Below are positions 1 to 7,828 of a DNA stretch of 55,207 nt, piece after piece. Every line of letters begins with the position of its first letter. Position 1 is the stretch's first letter. The position numbers were made by a program, and so were the translations under genes. This DNA comes from QAMH01 sp964435565 (GTDB lineage: Bacteria; Actinomycetota; Coriobacteriia; Coriobacteriales; QAMH01), in assembly GCA_964435565.1 (NCBI GenBank), contig CAYSZR010000005.1:1-55207 (forward strand). The letters run 5' to 3'. The notes beneath the pieces are model-generated. The model had not been told where the DNA came from. It searched no databases and worked only from the letters and a program-made list of their open reading frames with translations.

Positions 1-1116
1 CCAGGTCATGATGGCGTAACACGTCGGCAATTCGTGGGGATACTTGCTGCGGGCGCGGCGACAGGTGCCTTGGGGTCATTAACGGCCTGCGCGGGGCAAT
101 CGGTATCCGACAAGCAAAGCTCCAAAGCAGAGACGGCGGCCACGGCCAGCGCGTCTTCGACTGCTTCATCTAGCGCCCGCTACGATGTCGTCGATAGCCA
201 TCTCCATTATCTCGACTTTCTTCAAAAGACTGATGGGTTCTCTGCACTCGCGAGTGCAATGGATAGCGTGGGTGTCTCGCAGTCCGTTATCTTTGGAATG
301 GCGATGGCCAAACAGTGGGATGAGGATGCGGAAGAAGCCCCGACCTATTATCTGAGCAATGACTCGCGATGCTATTACTATTCCGGCACCGATTTTCTCA
401 TGCTCGAGGATCTGCAAAAGCAGCCTGAAGCTATACGCAAGCGGTTCTTTCCCTTCGTGTGCGGTATCAATCCCAACGACCGGCTTGCCCTTGAGCATAT
501 CAAGCAGTTGGTAGATATGTATCCCAATACGATTTGCGGTATCGGCGAGCTTATGAGCCGACATGATGATCTGACAGCCCTGACCTATGGCGAGCCTCCT
601 CATCTGGACCATCCCGCCTTTCTCGATATCTTTGACTACGCTGCCGAACAGGGGCTGCCCGTGCTCGTTCATCACAACATCACGGGATCGAATACCGAAA
701 AGATTCTTTATCGTGGTGAATTGGAAACGGCGCTTGCCCACAATCGAAATGCCAAGATCATTTGGGCGCATATCGGCATATCGCGTCGTGTCGAGGTTCC
801 GGGGCTTTCTACCATTGCCGATGAACTGCTCAAGGCGCATCCTAATCTATGGATAGACATCTCCTGGATCGTCTACGATTATTATTTCCTCGACGAGTTT
901 CCTGACAGGTACGCTGATGGCGTGAGCATGGATGATTGGGTCGCGCTCATGGAGAAATGGCCCGACCGTTTCATGGTCGGCACTGACAAAGTTGGGCATT
1001 GGCGCACGTATCCAGACGAGGTGACCAAATACTATTCGCTCCTCGACCGTTTGAAACCTGAAACCGCGAAGAAGATATGTCATGACAATATCCTTAGCCT
1101 AGTCAAGACCTATTAG
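1..1116 (+). CDS. Tat-exported lipoprotein amidohydrolase (amidohydrolase_2 family), 5' end missing
   Basis: This is a metal-dependent hydrolase of the amidohydrolase_2 family, predicted to act outside the cytoplasmic membrane. The frame is open from base 1, so the start codon lies upstream of the window. The first visible residues include the twin-arginine motif TRRQFV, a small hydrophobic stretch and a lipobox-like LTAC, which together indicate Tat export followed by lipid anchoring. A Ser/Ala-rich linker precedes the catalytic domain. Candidate metal and active-site residues are the HxH in DSHLHY, the histidines in VLVHHN and WAHIGIS, and the Asp in GTDK near the C-terminus. A start at the GTG at 34 would delete the Tat motif, so I reject it. 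The substrate is unknown; aromatic acid decarboxylases share this fold. Confidence 0.85.
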   Translation, partial: PGHDGVTRRQFVGILAAGAATGALGSLTACAGQSVSDKQSSKAETAATASASSTASSSARYDVVDSHLHYLDFLQKTDGFSALASAMDSVGVSQSVIFGMAMAKQWDEDAEEAPTYYLSNDSRCYYYSGTDFLMLEDLQKQPEAIRKRFFPFVCGINPNDRLALEHIKQLVDMYPNTICGIGELMSRHDDLTALTYGEPPHLDHPAFLDIFDYAAEQGLPVLVHHNITGSNTEKILYRGELETALAHNRNAKIIWAHIGISRRVEVPGLSTIADELLKAHPNLWIDISWIVYDYYFLDEFPDRYADGVSMDDWVALMEKWPDRFMVGTDKVGHWRTYPDEVTKYYSLLDRLKPETAKKICHDNILSLVKTY

Positions 1117-1120
1117 CCGC

Positions 1121-1126
1121 TACAAT
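1121..1126 (+). promoter_or_regulatory. Candidate -10 box TACAAT
   Basis: TACAAT lies 28 bases before the ATG of the Pr6Pr-type gene, in the short gap after the amidohydrolase stop codon. No convincing -35 hexamer is visible at the right distance, so this is a weak prediction. Confidence 0.3.
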
Positions 1127-1154
1127 AAGCACCTGTTTGTTTTAGGGAGAGGCT

Positions 1155-1835
1155 ATGAGAATCAAGAACGCTACATGTGCTTTCATATATCGCAGTGTGC
1201 TGGCGATTCTTGGGACCGTCGTCCTATTGCATCAGACCGGCATCTTCTTTGGTGAGTTTAGGCCCTATTTCTTCTGTTTCTTCACGAATATCAGCAATAT
1301 TGGCGTTGTCGTGTGCCTCTTTGGCGAAGCTATATTCATGCTGCGTAATCGAGTGGAGGGAAGACTCGATTCGTCTGTTGTATGGGCACCGAACTTCAAA
1401 TATGCAATGGTCATGGCGATATCGGTAACAGGTTTTATCGCGCACTTCATGCTTGGTTACTTGCTCTTTGCAGGCGGCACGCTCAATATCCCCCTCTTGA
1501 TCCTGCACTATGTCATGCCCATTGGAATGGTCTTTGACTGGCTGCTCTTTGACGAGAAAGGGCACATGGGTAAATTCGGACCGTTCGTGTGGGTTGTATT
1601 CCCTTTGGTCTATTTGGCGTATGTCATGGTTTTCGTCAACGTGTTCGGCATTTCCATGGGAGCTCCCGATCTGGGTCCAAGCCGCTTTCCCTATCCATTT
1701 ATCGATATTGATGTGATAAGCATTGGCTCTGCGGTGACGAACTGCGCCGTAATGCTGGTTGCGTTCATCGCTTTGGGTTATGTCTACTATGCCATTGACC
1801 ATGCTTTGGCCAAGCACGCTTCACGTGTTGCATGA
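1155..1835 (+). CDS. Pr6Pr-family integral membrane protein
   Basis: A 226-residue protein made almost entirely of hydrophobic segments, with about six predicted membrane helices. The motif FTNISNI in helix 2 and the pattern LLHYVMPIGMVFDWLLF near residues 115-131 match the Pr6Pr family of bacterial membrane proteins, distant relatives of FAR-17a/AIG1-like serine hydrolases. The ATG follows a purine-rich ribosome site (AGGGAGAGG) at good spacing. It is 38 bases downstream of the amidohydrolase and could share its transcript. Its function is not established. The assignment rests on motif resemblance only. Confidence 0.75.
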   Translation: MRIKNATCAFIYRSVLAILGTVVLLHQTGIFFGEFRPYFFCFFTNISNIGVVVCLFGEAIFMLRNRVEGRLDSSVVWAPNFKYAMVMAISVTGFIAHFMLGYLLFAGGTLNIPLLILHYVMPIGMVFDWLLFDEKGHMGKFGPFVWVVFPLVYLAYVMVFVNVFGISMGAPDLGPSRFPYPFIDIDVISIGSAVTNCAVMLVAFIALGYVYYAIDHALAKHASRVA

Positions 1836-2248
1836 TCGGCTATTTTGCAGCGATAATCCGTGATGTAAGGCGTACACAAGAGTGCCCTTCGTGTTATATC
1901 GTTCGAAAGGCACTCTTGTGAGGCAGAAACGGCGTGCCCTTCGTGGGTAATTGCGCGATGTGTATTGATTAACCGGTATAAAAAGAGCATTTCGTATAGT
2001 TTTCTGTAAAAGGAACGCCGTATTTTGTGGGTTGAGGGGCATTTCGGCATATTTCCTGCGAAGGGCGCAGCGCCTTTGAAATACTTTGCGGCAATTTCCT
2101 TGGGGTGTTTCCCTATAGGAGGCTGATTGCCCCAATTGGGCTTTCGCCTATTTTCTTGGAAGATGCATACGGCATATAGTTACTTTGCGTTTTCAGACGA
2201 ATTCACGCACCGTTTATCATAATGGTGCAGGGAAAAGGGGGATGCATC
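1836..2248. other. 413-base gene-free stretch with inverted and direct repeats
   Basis: No convincing gene is present; the open frames on the minus strand here have no ribosome site or recognisable protein. A 12-base inverted repeat sits at 1875-1920 and the word GTGCCCTTCGTG occurs twice (1882-1893 and 1934-1945). The rest is AT-rich and probably holds the promoter of the gene starting at 2249. Confidence 0.5.
1875..1920. repeat. 12-base perfect inverted repeat with 22-base loop
   Basis: CACAAGAGTGCC at 1875-1886 is exactly complementary to GGCACTCTTGTG at 1909-1920. It lies 40 bases after the stop of the Pr6Pr-type gene. It could fold as a transcript-end hairpin, but no T-run follows, so a protein-binding site is equally possible. 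Confidence 0.55.
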
Positions 2249-3262
2249 ATGACAAACGATGACAGAAACATGGTTCCGCAGCCGCCCAACAGCGAGTCGC
2301 AAGTGCCGCCCCAACAACCCCAGCAATCGTACGTACAGCCCCAGGTGCCGCCGCAGCAACAACAGCAACAGCAGCAGCCGTATGCATACCAGCAAAGGCC
2401 CCCGCAGGCGTCTATGCCGAAACCGAAACTGCAGGGTAAGGCAAAAGGAGCGTTTGTCTGCGGCATCCTTTCCCTCGTCTTTTGCATGGTCGGCATTGTC
2501 GGCTTGGTGCTTGGCATCATCGCCATCGTCTTCTCCTCGAAGATCATCAAGGAGCAAAGGCCCGCTGTCGATGGCCGCATGACAGCAGCTCGAGTTTGCG
2601 GCATCATCGGCGTCGTTCTCTCCGTTATCATCTTCATTGTCAGCCTTGCGGGCGCATTCAACACCATTGGCCAGCTCATGAACGGCAGCGGTTATACAAT
2701 TGCAAAATCAGGGTCTGCAACGAGTTCGGCAAGTGTCAACATGGTCGATGACAATACGGCTATAAAGATGGCGGTCATGAACGTCATGGACAAAGCCCAG
2801 AACCTCAAAGACGATAGCGCCCGTATGCAGGTTATTGCAGATGGCATCAATTCGAATTACAAGACGAACGCTGGCGTTGAAATGAAACAGCTTGGCGTAG
2901 AGCCTATGACGCAGGCGAAATGGCTTGTCACCGATATGACCTATACGGTAGGGGATATCACCACCGACGGAAACGACGCGTCGGTCTCTGTCACGGCGAA
3001 TACACGTGACGTCACTTCGTTTCTCTCCATGTATTCGGAAGAGATGACGCAGTTCATGAATTCCGACGAGTACAAATCACTGACATCGATGGATCAGTTC
3101 TACGCCATCGCTGGAAGTATGCTGGGGCGCAACATGGGCAAAACGGGCTTGAGCCCCAAGACATTCAATATCAAGTTAACGAAGTCGAACGGCAAATGGG
3201 TCGTGGCTGACGGAACGCTCGATACTGTGGTGAAAACCATATATGACTGGTCGAACCTGTAG
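2249..3262 (+). CDS. Q/P-rich, two-helix membrane protein with extracytoplasmic domain (DUF4190-like)
   Basis: A 337-residue protein of unknown function. Residues 1-55 are rich in Gln and Pro, including a run of eight Gln, and should be a disordered cytoplasmic tail. Two hydrophobic segments at about 60-85 and 105-130 form a DUF4190-like hairpin. The remaining roughly 200 residues are predicted outside the membrane and end in a strand pattern (WVVADGTLDTVV) like the DUF4878/lumazine-binding-like fold. I chose the ATG at 2249 because GGAAAAGGGGG ends eight bases upstream; the ATG at 2222 has no ribosome site. The neighbouring minus-strand gene has a comparable plan, with a cytoplasmic tail, membrane segment and exposed domain. 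Confidence 0.75.
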   Translation: MTNDDRNMVPQPPNSESQVPPQQPQQSYVQPQVPPQQQQQQQQPYAYQQRPPQASMPKPKLQGKAKGAFVCGILSLVFCMVGIVGLVLGIIAIVFSSKIIKEQRPAVDGRMTAARVCGIIGVVLSVIIFIVSLAGAFNTIGQLMNGSGYTIAKSGSATSSASVNMVDDNTAIKMAVMNVMDKAQNLKDDSARMQVIADGINSNYKTNAGVEMKQLGVEPMTQAKWLVTDMTYTVGDITTDGNDASVSVTANTRDVTSFLSMYSEEMTQFMNSDEYKSLTSMDQFYAIAGSMLGRNMGKTGLSPKTFNIKLTKSNGKWVVADGTLDTVVKTIYDWSNL

Positions 3263-3307
3263 GAAACGAGCTATCGATAGGTCGAGGCTGATTGTGCTCG
3301 CACGGTG

Positions 3308-4402
3308 CTAATACGTGCAGCTGGCAATGAACTTCTGGACATGCTCCATATGCGCTTCATCTGCTGTAAGCGTGAGAAGGATGTTTCCCTTTTGCACGGT
3401 ATAGCTATATATGCCGCTCCACTTGGCATAGAAAACCGTGCTCGTATCTCCATCGATGCGACCGTCTGCAGGAGCGCCTGCGGCGACCATCGTCTGCACG
3501 GCTGTATTAAAGGCTGTTTTCGCTTCAGATTCGCTGTTGAGCTCGAAATAGGTTCCGCGCCCCACCAATGTCGACTTGCCGGCGTCTTCGTATGTGTAGA
3601 AATAGACACTGTCCTTTGCCTCGCTTGTCGCAGTTACTCCCATATCTTGAGCGGTTGTCACAGAGCTATTTGCCGGCATTGAATTCAAGAAGGTCTGTAC
3701 CTTGGTGTCGTGATTGCTCGAACTTTGAGTGGACGAGGATTTCGACGATGTCGAACTGCTGCCTGAAGGTAGTTTTACAGACGATGAACCCACTGCTATC
3801 GATCCTAAAAACGTGTCGTATGAGCTTGAGTACGTTGGATACACGTCCGTCGCGCATCCGCATATGATCATGACAGCACTGCTGTCGAGTAAGATAAGCG
3901 AGGTTTTAAACGTATAGCTTTTGTTTTGAACCGTTGCTTTAAAAGAGGCGTTGTATGTTGGATAACCGTCGGTCTTTGTCGAAGTGTAGTCGATATTGGT
4001 CACTCCGTACTGCGCTCCAAGTGACTCGTAGGTGTTTTTCGCGATGCTGTCGGCCAAGCTGGTGGTGTTATAACCTGAGAGGTCGTAATCCAGCAGGTAG
4101 ATTTCGTTTTTCTTATTTGCATCCAGATAATAGTGCCGTTCGGTGTCTGAGCTATCGTCGACGGTCCATGTGGGGCTGACTAGGTAATTCAATCCACCGA
4201 ACGAAGCTGATTGATTTATGTTCGTGGCAGTCGACTTGGCCGTTCCAGTTGAGGTTATCGCGTTGAGTGTAATGGGAATGAGCGATATGTTCACGATGCC
4301 GATGAGGGCTATGATGACGGTGACGATGATCTTAGCCACTTTCTTCCAATTGGAAAGCCAGGTGAATATCAATCCGACAGGCCACAGGAATATCAGGAAC
4401 AA
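3308..4402 (-). CDS. C-terminal fragment: membrane helices and exposed domain
   Basis: This 364-residue open frame begins inside the first membrane segment, at an internal Met with no ribosome site. Two hydrophobic segments (about 1-18 and 24-50) precede an exposed region with two modules. The first, about 65-200, resembles PsbP/LpqN-type sheets. A Ser-rich linker follows, then a second alpha/beta module of about 125 residues. It is unlikely to be made on its own, since the only in-phase start has no Shine-Dalgarno sequence. Confidence 0.5.
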   Translation of the reverse strand: MFLIFLWPVGLIFTWLSNWKKVAKIIVTVIIALIGIVNISLIPITLNAITSTGTAKSTATNINQSASFGGLNYLVSPTWTVDDSSDTERHYYLDANKKNEIYLLDYDLSGYNTTSLADSIAKNTYESLGAQYGVTNIDYTSTKTDGYPTYNASFKATVQNKSYTFKTSLILLDSSAVMIICGCATDVYPTYSSSYDTFLGSIAVGSSSVKLPSGSSSTSSKSSSTQSSSNHDTKVQTFLNSMPANSSVTTAQDMGVTATSEAKDSVYFYTYEDAGKSTLVGRGTYFELNSESEAKTAFNTAVQTMVAAGAPADGRIDGDTSTVFYAKWSGIYSYTVQKGNILLTLTADEAHMEHVQKFIASCTY

Positions 4403-4411
4403 TACGATAAC

Positions 4412-4714
4412 CTAGGTCTTTTGGTACCATTTCTGCTCCTGGACGAAAGCAGTTTGCGGCATAGCGTATCCTCCCTGCACGGGCATGCCGTATCCCATAG
4501 GTGCAGAGGTGACAGCTGGTTCGGGTGTTTGCGCTTGCGCTTGTTCAGGCGCGATGGGCTGCGTGTATTCCGCAGCAGGGGTTGTGTTTGTGGGGGTGGG
4601 GGTGGGCTGTTCATCGATTGATGGTCGTTGGGGATAAGCGGCAAATGATGATCCGCAGTTGTTGCAGAAACGAGCCCCTTCGGCGTTTTCGGTTCCGCAG
4701 GCTGGGCATTTCAT
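4412..4714 (-). CDS. N-terminal fragment: zinc-ribbon domain and linker
   Basis: This 100-residue fragment starts at the ATG at 4714 behind the ribosome site AAAGGGG. It opens with a double-cysteine zinc ribbon, CPACG then FCNNCG, followed by about 70 residues rich in Pro, Gln and Thr. It stops at TAG just where the first membrane helix should begin. If translated alone it would be a small soluble zinc-ribbon protein. Confidence 0.6.
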   Translation of the reverse strand: MKCPACGTENAEGARFCNNCGSSFAAYPQRPSIDEQPTPTPTNTTPAAEYTQPIAPEQAQAQTPEPAVTSAPMGYGMPVQGGYAMPQTAFVQEQKWYQKT

Positions 4715-4821
4715 AGTTTCCCCTTTCATCGATATTCGATTCGGCTTCTTTTTCAGTATGAGAATGAACGAATGTACAAACCATAGGCATACGCCCATTT
4801 GAAGAATCGCCGCATATCAAA

Positions 4822-6183
4822 TCAGTTGTCTGTACGCATCGCCTGCACCAGAAGCTCGGTTCTTGATGCGACGCCTGATTTTGTCATCATGTTGCTGATG
4901 TGGTTGCGTACTGTTTTCTCTGAAATATAGAGTTTGGCGGCGATTTCGTTTGTTGTGCAACCGTTGTATAAAAGTGAGAGTATTTCGTTTTCTCGATCGG
5001 TAAAGCCGTGTTTTTCCCCGTAATCGGATATGGTTTGAGAAGCGCTTTTAGCTTGTTGCGGGGACGAAAGGAAACCGCCCCACCAAAAAAGCACGAGCAG
5101 CGAGGCAGAAAGCGTTATGGATAGAGCGATGGTGTATCCAAAAGGGAGCTTTGTAAGGAGTTCGTTCATCAGGATTGTTCCGATGATCATAAAGATCAGG
5201 CGCACGGCGCGTCCCATTCCCGCCCATAATGCAGGGTCAGCCATGCGTACGGCCAGGTGCGTAAACGGGACGGTGAAGAACATGATGGCGAATCCGGCGA
5301 TCAGGGAATACACGCAGGCGTTGAAGAAGAGCATAGCAGCGTTATCTAAAAACATCAGTCCAACCGATGTAAAAAGCGTAGCTGCCAGGATGAAGACAGG
5401 CAGGTAGCGTCCATCGCGTATGTCGACGATGAATCCTGCAACGATAACACCGACAAGATACATGACGCGCGGAATCGCATAGAGGCTGATGACGTTTTCC
5501 GCGTTCAGCAAGACGAGCGCGCCATCGTTGATGCCTCCGGTGATCGATATAAGTGCCACTGCCGCGACCAAGATGGCAACGTAGCGTCGTGAGGGGGCTG
5601 GCAAATCCGGCTTGAATGCGTATGGGACGTCGGGAAAAGCGCTCGGCGTCTTCTTGAGCGTGAGATATGCCGTACCGCATAAGGCCAATGTAAGCACAGC
5701 TGCTTGCCCGGCACGTGATAGCGGAATCATCGTCCAGATAACTTGAATGCACGCTGCGGCTGCAATGGCGATTCCGAAGAAACGCCCCTGGAATTTCTCT
5801 CCGCGCAGCTCCATGGCGGCATAATAGTAGACAGAAGCTCCGATCATCCCCGATGCGAACAGGCAGATATCAGAGCAAAGCGTAAATGGCCAGATAGACG
5901 GTGCAAACATGAAACCAGCAAGGCTCGCCATGCTGAAGATGTAGATTCCGGCAATACCGATTGTTCGAGCGCGATGGCTTGACATTGCCTTTTGCAGAAC
6001 GGAAAACAGGATGAAGCCTGCCGCTTGTGCAACTGAATACGACAGATGAATAGGCATGACCGAAGCATCGCCCCATAAGGCGATGGCCGTTTCATCAACG
6101 AGAACATCAACCGACAAAAAGTAGAAGGAGGCTACGACGAAGAGGGAGAATAGGCAGATATGTTTGCCGATCGCGTTTTTCAC
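4822..6183 (-). CDS. Membrane LuxR regulator with 12-helix N-terminal domain
   Basis: A 453-residue protein. About 370 residues form twelve predicted membrane helices with an MFS-like arrangement, and the C-terminal 65 residues are a LuxR/GerE helix-turn-helix. The HTH core is FTDRENEILSLLYNG followed by TTNEIAAKLYISEKTVRNHI. This architecture is abundant in Eggerthellaceae, where the membrane part is presumed to sense small molecules; no ligand is known. The start is GTG at 6183, preceded by AAGGA, which overlaps the stop of the upstream gene. With only 12 bases between them, the two regulators are almost certainly co-transcribed. Confidence 0.9.
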   Translation of the reverse strand: MKNAIGKHICLFSLFVVASFYFLSVDVLVDETAIALWGDASVMPIHLSYSVAQAAGFILFSVLQKAMSSHRARTIGIAGIYIFSMASLAGFMFAPSIWPFTLCSDICLFASGMIGASVYYYAAMELRGEKFQGRFFGIAIAAAACIQVIWTMIPLSRAGQAAVLTLALCGTAYLTLKKTPSAFPDVPYAFKPDLPAPSRRYVAILVAAVALISITGGINDGALVLLNAENVISLYAIPRVMYLVGVIVAGFIVDIRDGRYLPVFILAATLFTSVGLMFLDNAAMLFFNACVYSLIAGFAIMFFTVPFTHLAVRMADPALWAGMGRAVRLIFMIIGTILMNELLTKLPFGYTIALSITLSASLLVLFWWGGFLSSPQQAKSASQTISDYGEKHGFTDRENEILSLLYNGCTTNEIAAKLYISEKTVRNHISNMMTKSGVASRTELLVQAMRTDN

Positions 6184-6195
6184 AGGCTGCCATCC

Positions 6196-7626
6196 TTATT
6201 CGTCATAGAATAACTTGACGAGTCCAGACCTGTTTGTAGTCGATGTCTTTTTGTAAACCGCCGTCAGGTGTCTTGAAACCATGCGTTCTGAGATGGAAAG
6301 CTGCGAGGCCACCTGCTTGAGTGGCATATCGCCGTCTAGGACCAGGGTAATCACATCGGTTTCGCGTTGCGTCAGCTGATAGCGATCTGAAAATCTCTCC
6401 ATTCGATCTTGTATGCTTGGCGGGGCCTGCACAAGAAGAGCGTGCTTGTGAAATAGGCGAAAAGAGAGCGCCACGAGAATCGCGAAGAGCAAAAACATGA
6501 GGACAAGCGTGATGTATTGATTGTTCCATAGCCATCCAATGGCTGGCTGCAAGATGGGGTCTGCCAATCGTTGGAAGAGCACCCCAAGGCATGCAAGCAC
6601 CGCAAAGCGAGCTCGATTGGAAACGATGTCGCAAAACGTCGTGAAAATAAACACCATGTAAAAACCCGTGAAGAACCATCCTGCCCCATAGAGCACTGCG
6701 GCAAGGGAGATTTCGCTGCGCAGAGCAACGAACAGGAGGGGAAACAGCATCGAGAACAACATGCAGACGAGCCCGTAGATACGGTTCTTGTCTGCGATAA
6801 AGCCGGCTATCAATATCCCGGGAATATAGAAAAAGCGCGAAAGCAGGTAATCAGCCCCGGATATCTGCAGATAGGGAAAATAGACTTCGTTGCCGATAGT
6901 CGTGAGGAAGGCGATGAGGATTAGGATTGGAACGAGTATAACCAGACTATGGCGAATATCGGTGCTTCCGACGTTGGATTTAGACACGGGTGCGGCGGAA
7001 TCGTCATCTGCAGACTTGGCAGCTGAAGGTAACGGCGCATTAACGATGCTTATGCGTTTGCCAAGCACAATTGCGATAATGCCGAAAATGCTCAAGACAG
7101 CGACAGTAATAGATTGAGATATTGTGAATTCTGCGGTAAGAAACGTTATGGTGTATATGCCCAAATTGTAGATACCAACAACTGCGGCATATGCGATGCC
7201 TTCATGCTTCGGAGGCGCATAGGCAAGCAAAATGGCAAAATACACAGCCTGCAATGCCCCCATGGTAACGTTGTATACGATACCTGCCCCAATAATCCAG
7301 GCGACATCTGGCGATAAGAGCATAAGGGCCATCGATACGATCGAAAGCGCCATCAATATGCCAAAGGAGCGAGGTGACGAAGCCCATTCAAAACGTCGGA
7401 TATACAAGATGATATAGACGACTATGCCGACCGATTGGCAGAGGTAGTTGAGTGTAAGAGTGACTAGACTAAGGGAATCGGGGTCAAGATAGACGGCAAG
7501 TACTTCAGATTGTGCCAGATAGGGGGTGACCACAAAGAATGCGATGATCGCGGCAAGGGCAAAATGAGCAATCCAAGCCGGCGATACGGCTTTATCTCGT
7601 TTTGTCTCCGCAGCAGTATCAGTCAT
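6196..7626 (-). CDS. Membrane LuxR regulator with 12-helix N-terminal domain (first of tandem pair)
   Basis: A 476-residue protein with the same plan as its downstream neighbour: twelve predicted helices over about residues 17-400, then a LuxR-type HTH over the last 65 residues (LTQRETDVITLVLDGD, VASQLSISERMVSRHL). A charged Ser/Ala linker near residue 200 separates two six-helix bundles, as in MFS proteins. The two proteins are clearly diverged, so this is an old duplication. The ATG at 7626 follows AGAGG. Targets are unknown; no nearby metabolic gene obviously pairs with them. Confidence 0.9.
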   Translation of the reverse strand: MTDTAAETKRDKAVSPAWIAHFALAAIIAFFVVTPYLAQSEVLAVYLDPDSLSLVTLTLNYLCQSVGIVVYIILYIRRFEWASSPRSFGILMALSIVSMALMLLSPDVAWIIGAGIVYNVTMGALQAVYFAILLAYAPPKHEGIAYAAVVGIYNLGIYTITFLTAEFTISQSITVAVLSIFGIIAIVLGKRISIVNAPLPSAAKSADDDSAAPVSKSNVGSTDIRHSLVILVPILILIAFLTTIGNEVYFPYLQISGADYLLSRFFYIPGILIAGFIADKNRIYGLVCMLFSMLFPLLFVALRSEISLAAVLYGAGWFFTGFYMVFIFTTFCDIVSNRARFAVLACLGVLFQRLADPILQPAIGWLWNNQYITLVLMFLLFAILVALSFRLFHKHALLVQAPPSIQDRMERFSDRYQLTQRETDVITLVLDGDMPLKQVASQLSISERMVSRHLTAVYKKTSTTNRSGLVKLFYDE

Positions 7627-7741
7627 TGCATCCTCTTCTTGACAGAGTCATATGGTATCACAGGCCCTGGCATGAATTCAGATTGAGCACCTCTACTACG
7701 CTCCATAATCGCCAGATGACATTGAAATTCAGTGTACAGAG

Positions 7742-7799
7742 AATGCCCGCTTCAGCTGAGCAATGATATTCTCTTCAAACTCAGCTGATAGCGGGCATT
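7742..7799. repeat. Long imperfect inverted repeat (19 + 20 bases)
   Basis: Positions 7742-7760 and 7780-7799 are complementary over 19 base pairs with a single unpaired A; the loop is 19 bases. The arms include AATGCCCGCT and TCAGCTGAG. It lies 30 bases downstream of the stop of the beta-solenoid gene on the minus strand. It may act as a transcript-end or RNA-stabilising hairpin, although no clear T-run follows. Confidence 0.65.
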
Positions 7800-7828
7800 A
7801 CGATGCGTCTGCGCACCAAGATGATTAT

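Larger units (their letters stand above)
3308..4714 (-). pseudogene. Zinc-ribbon membrane protein gene interrupted by an in-frame TAG codon
   Basis: Two open frames in the same reading phase are separated only by the amber codon at 4412-4414. Read through, they give one protein of about 467 residues: an N-terminal zinc ribbon, a Pro/Gln linker, a membrane hairpin and a long exposed region. The junction reads KWYQKT, stop, VIVLFLIFLWPVGL. Zinc-ribbon membrane proteins of Gram-positive bacteria usually have Trp at this place (KTWVIVLFLIF), so a TGG to TAG change is the simplest reading. The frame is otherwise open and shows no other decay, so the mutation is recent or a sequencing error. Confidence 0.75.

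Noticed and set aside
166..840. 224-residue open frame antisense to the amidohydrolase
   Set aside because: It lacks a ribosome site and recognisable domains, and lies opposite a clear enzyme gene; it is a codon-bias shadow.
1224..1817. 197-residue minus-strand frame opposite the Pr6Pr-type gene
   Set aside because: The translation is low-complexity and charged, the mirror of hydrophobic codons on the other strand; no start signal.
4412..4414. Amber codon as pyrrolysine or other recoding
   Set aside because: TAG is used as an ordinary stop by many genes here, and the family has Trp at this place, so a point change is simpler.
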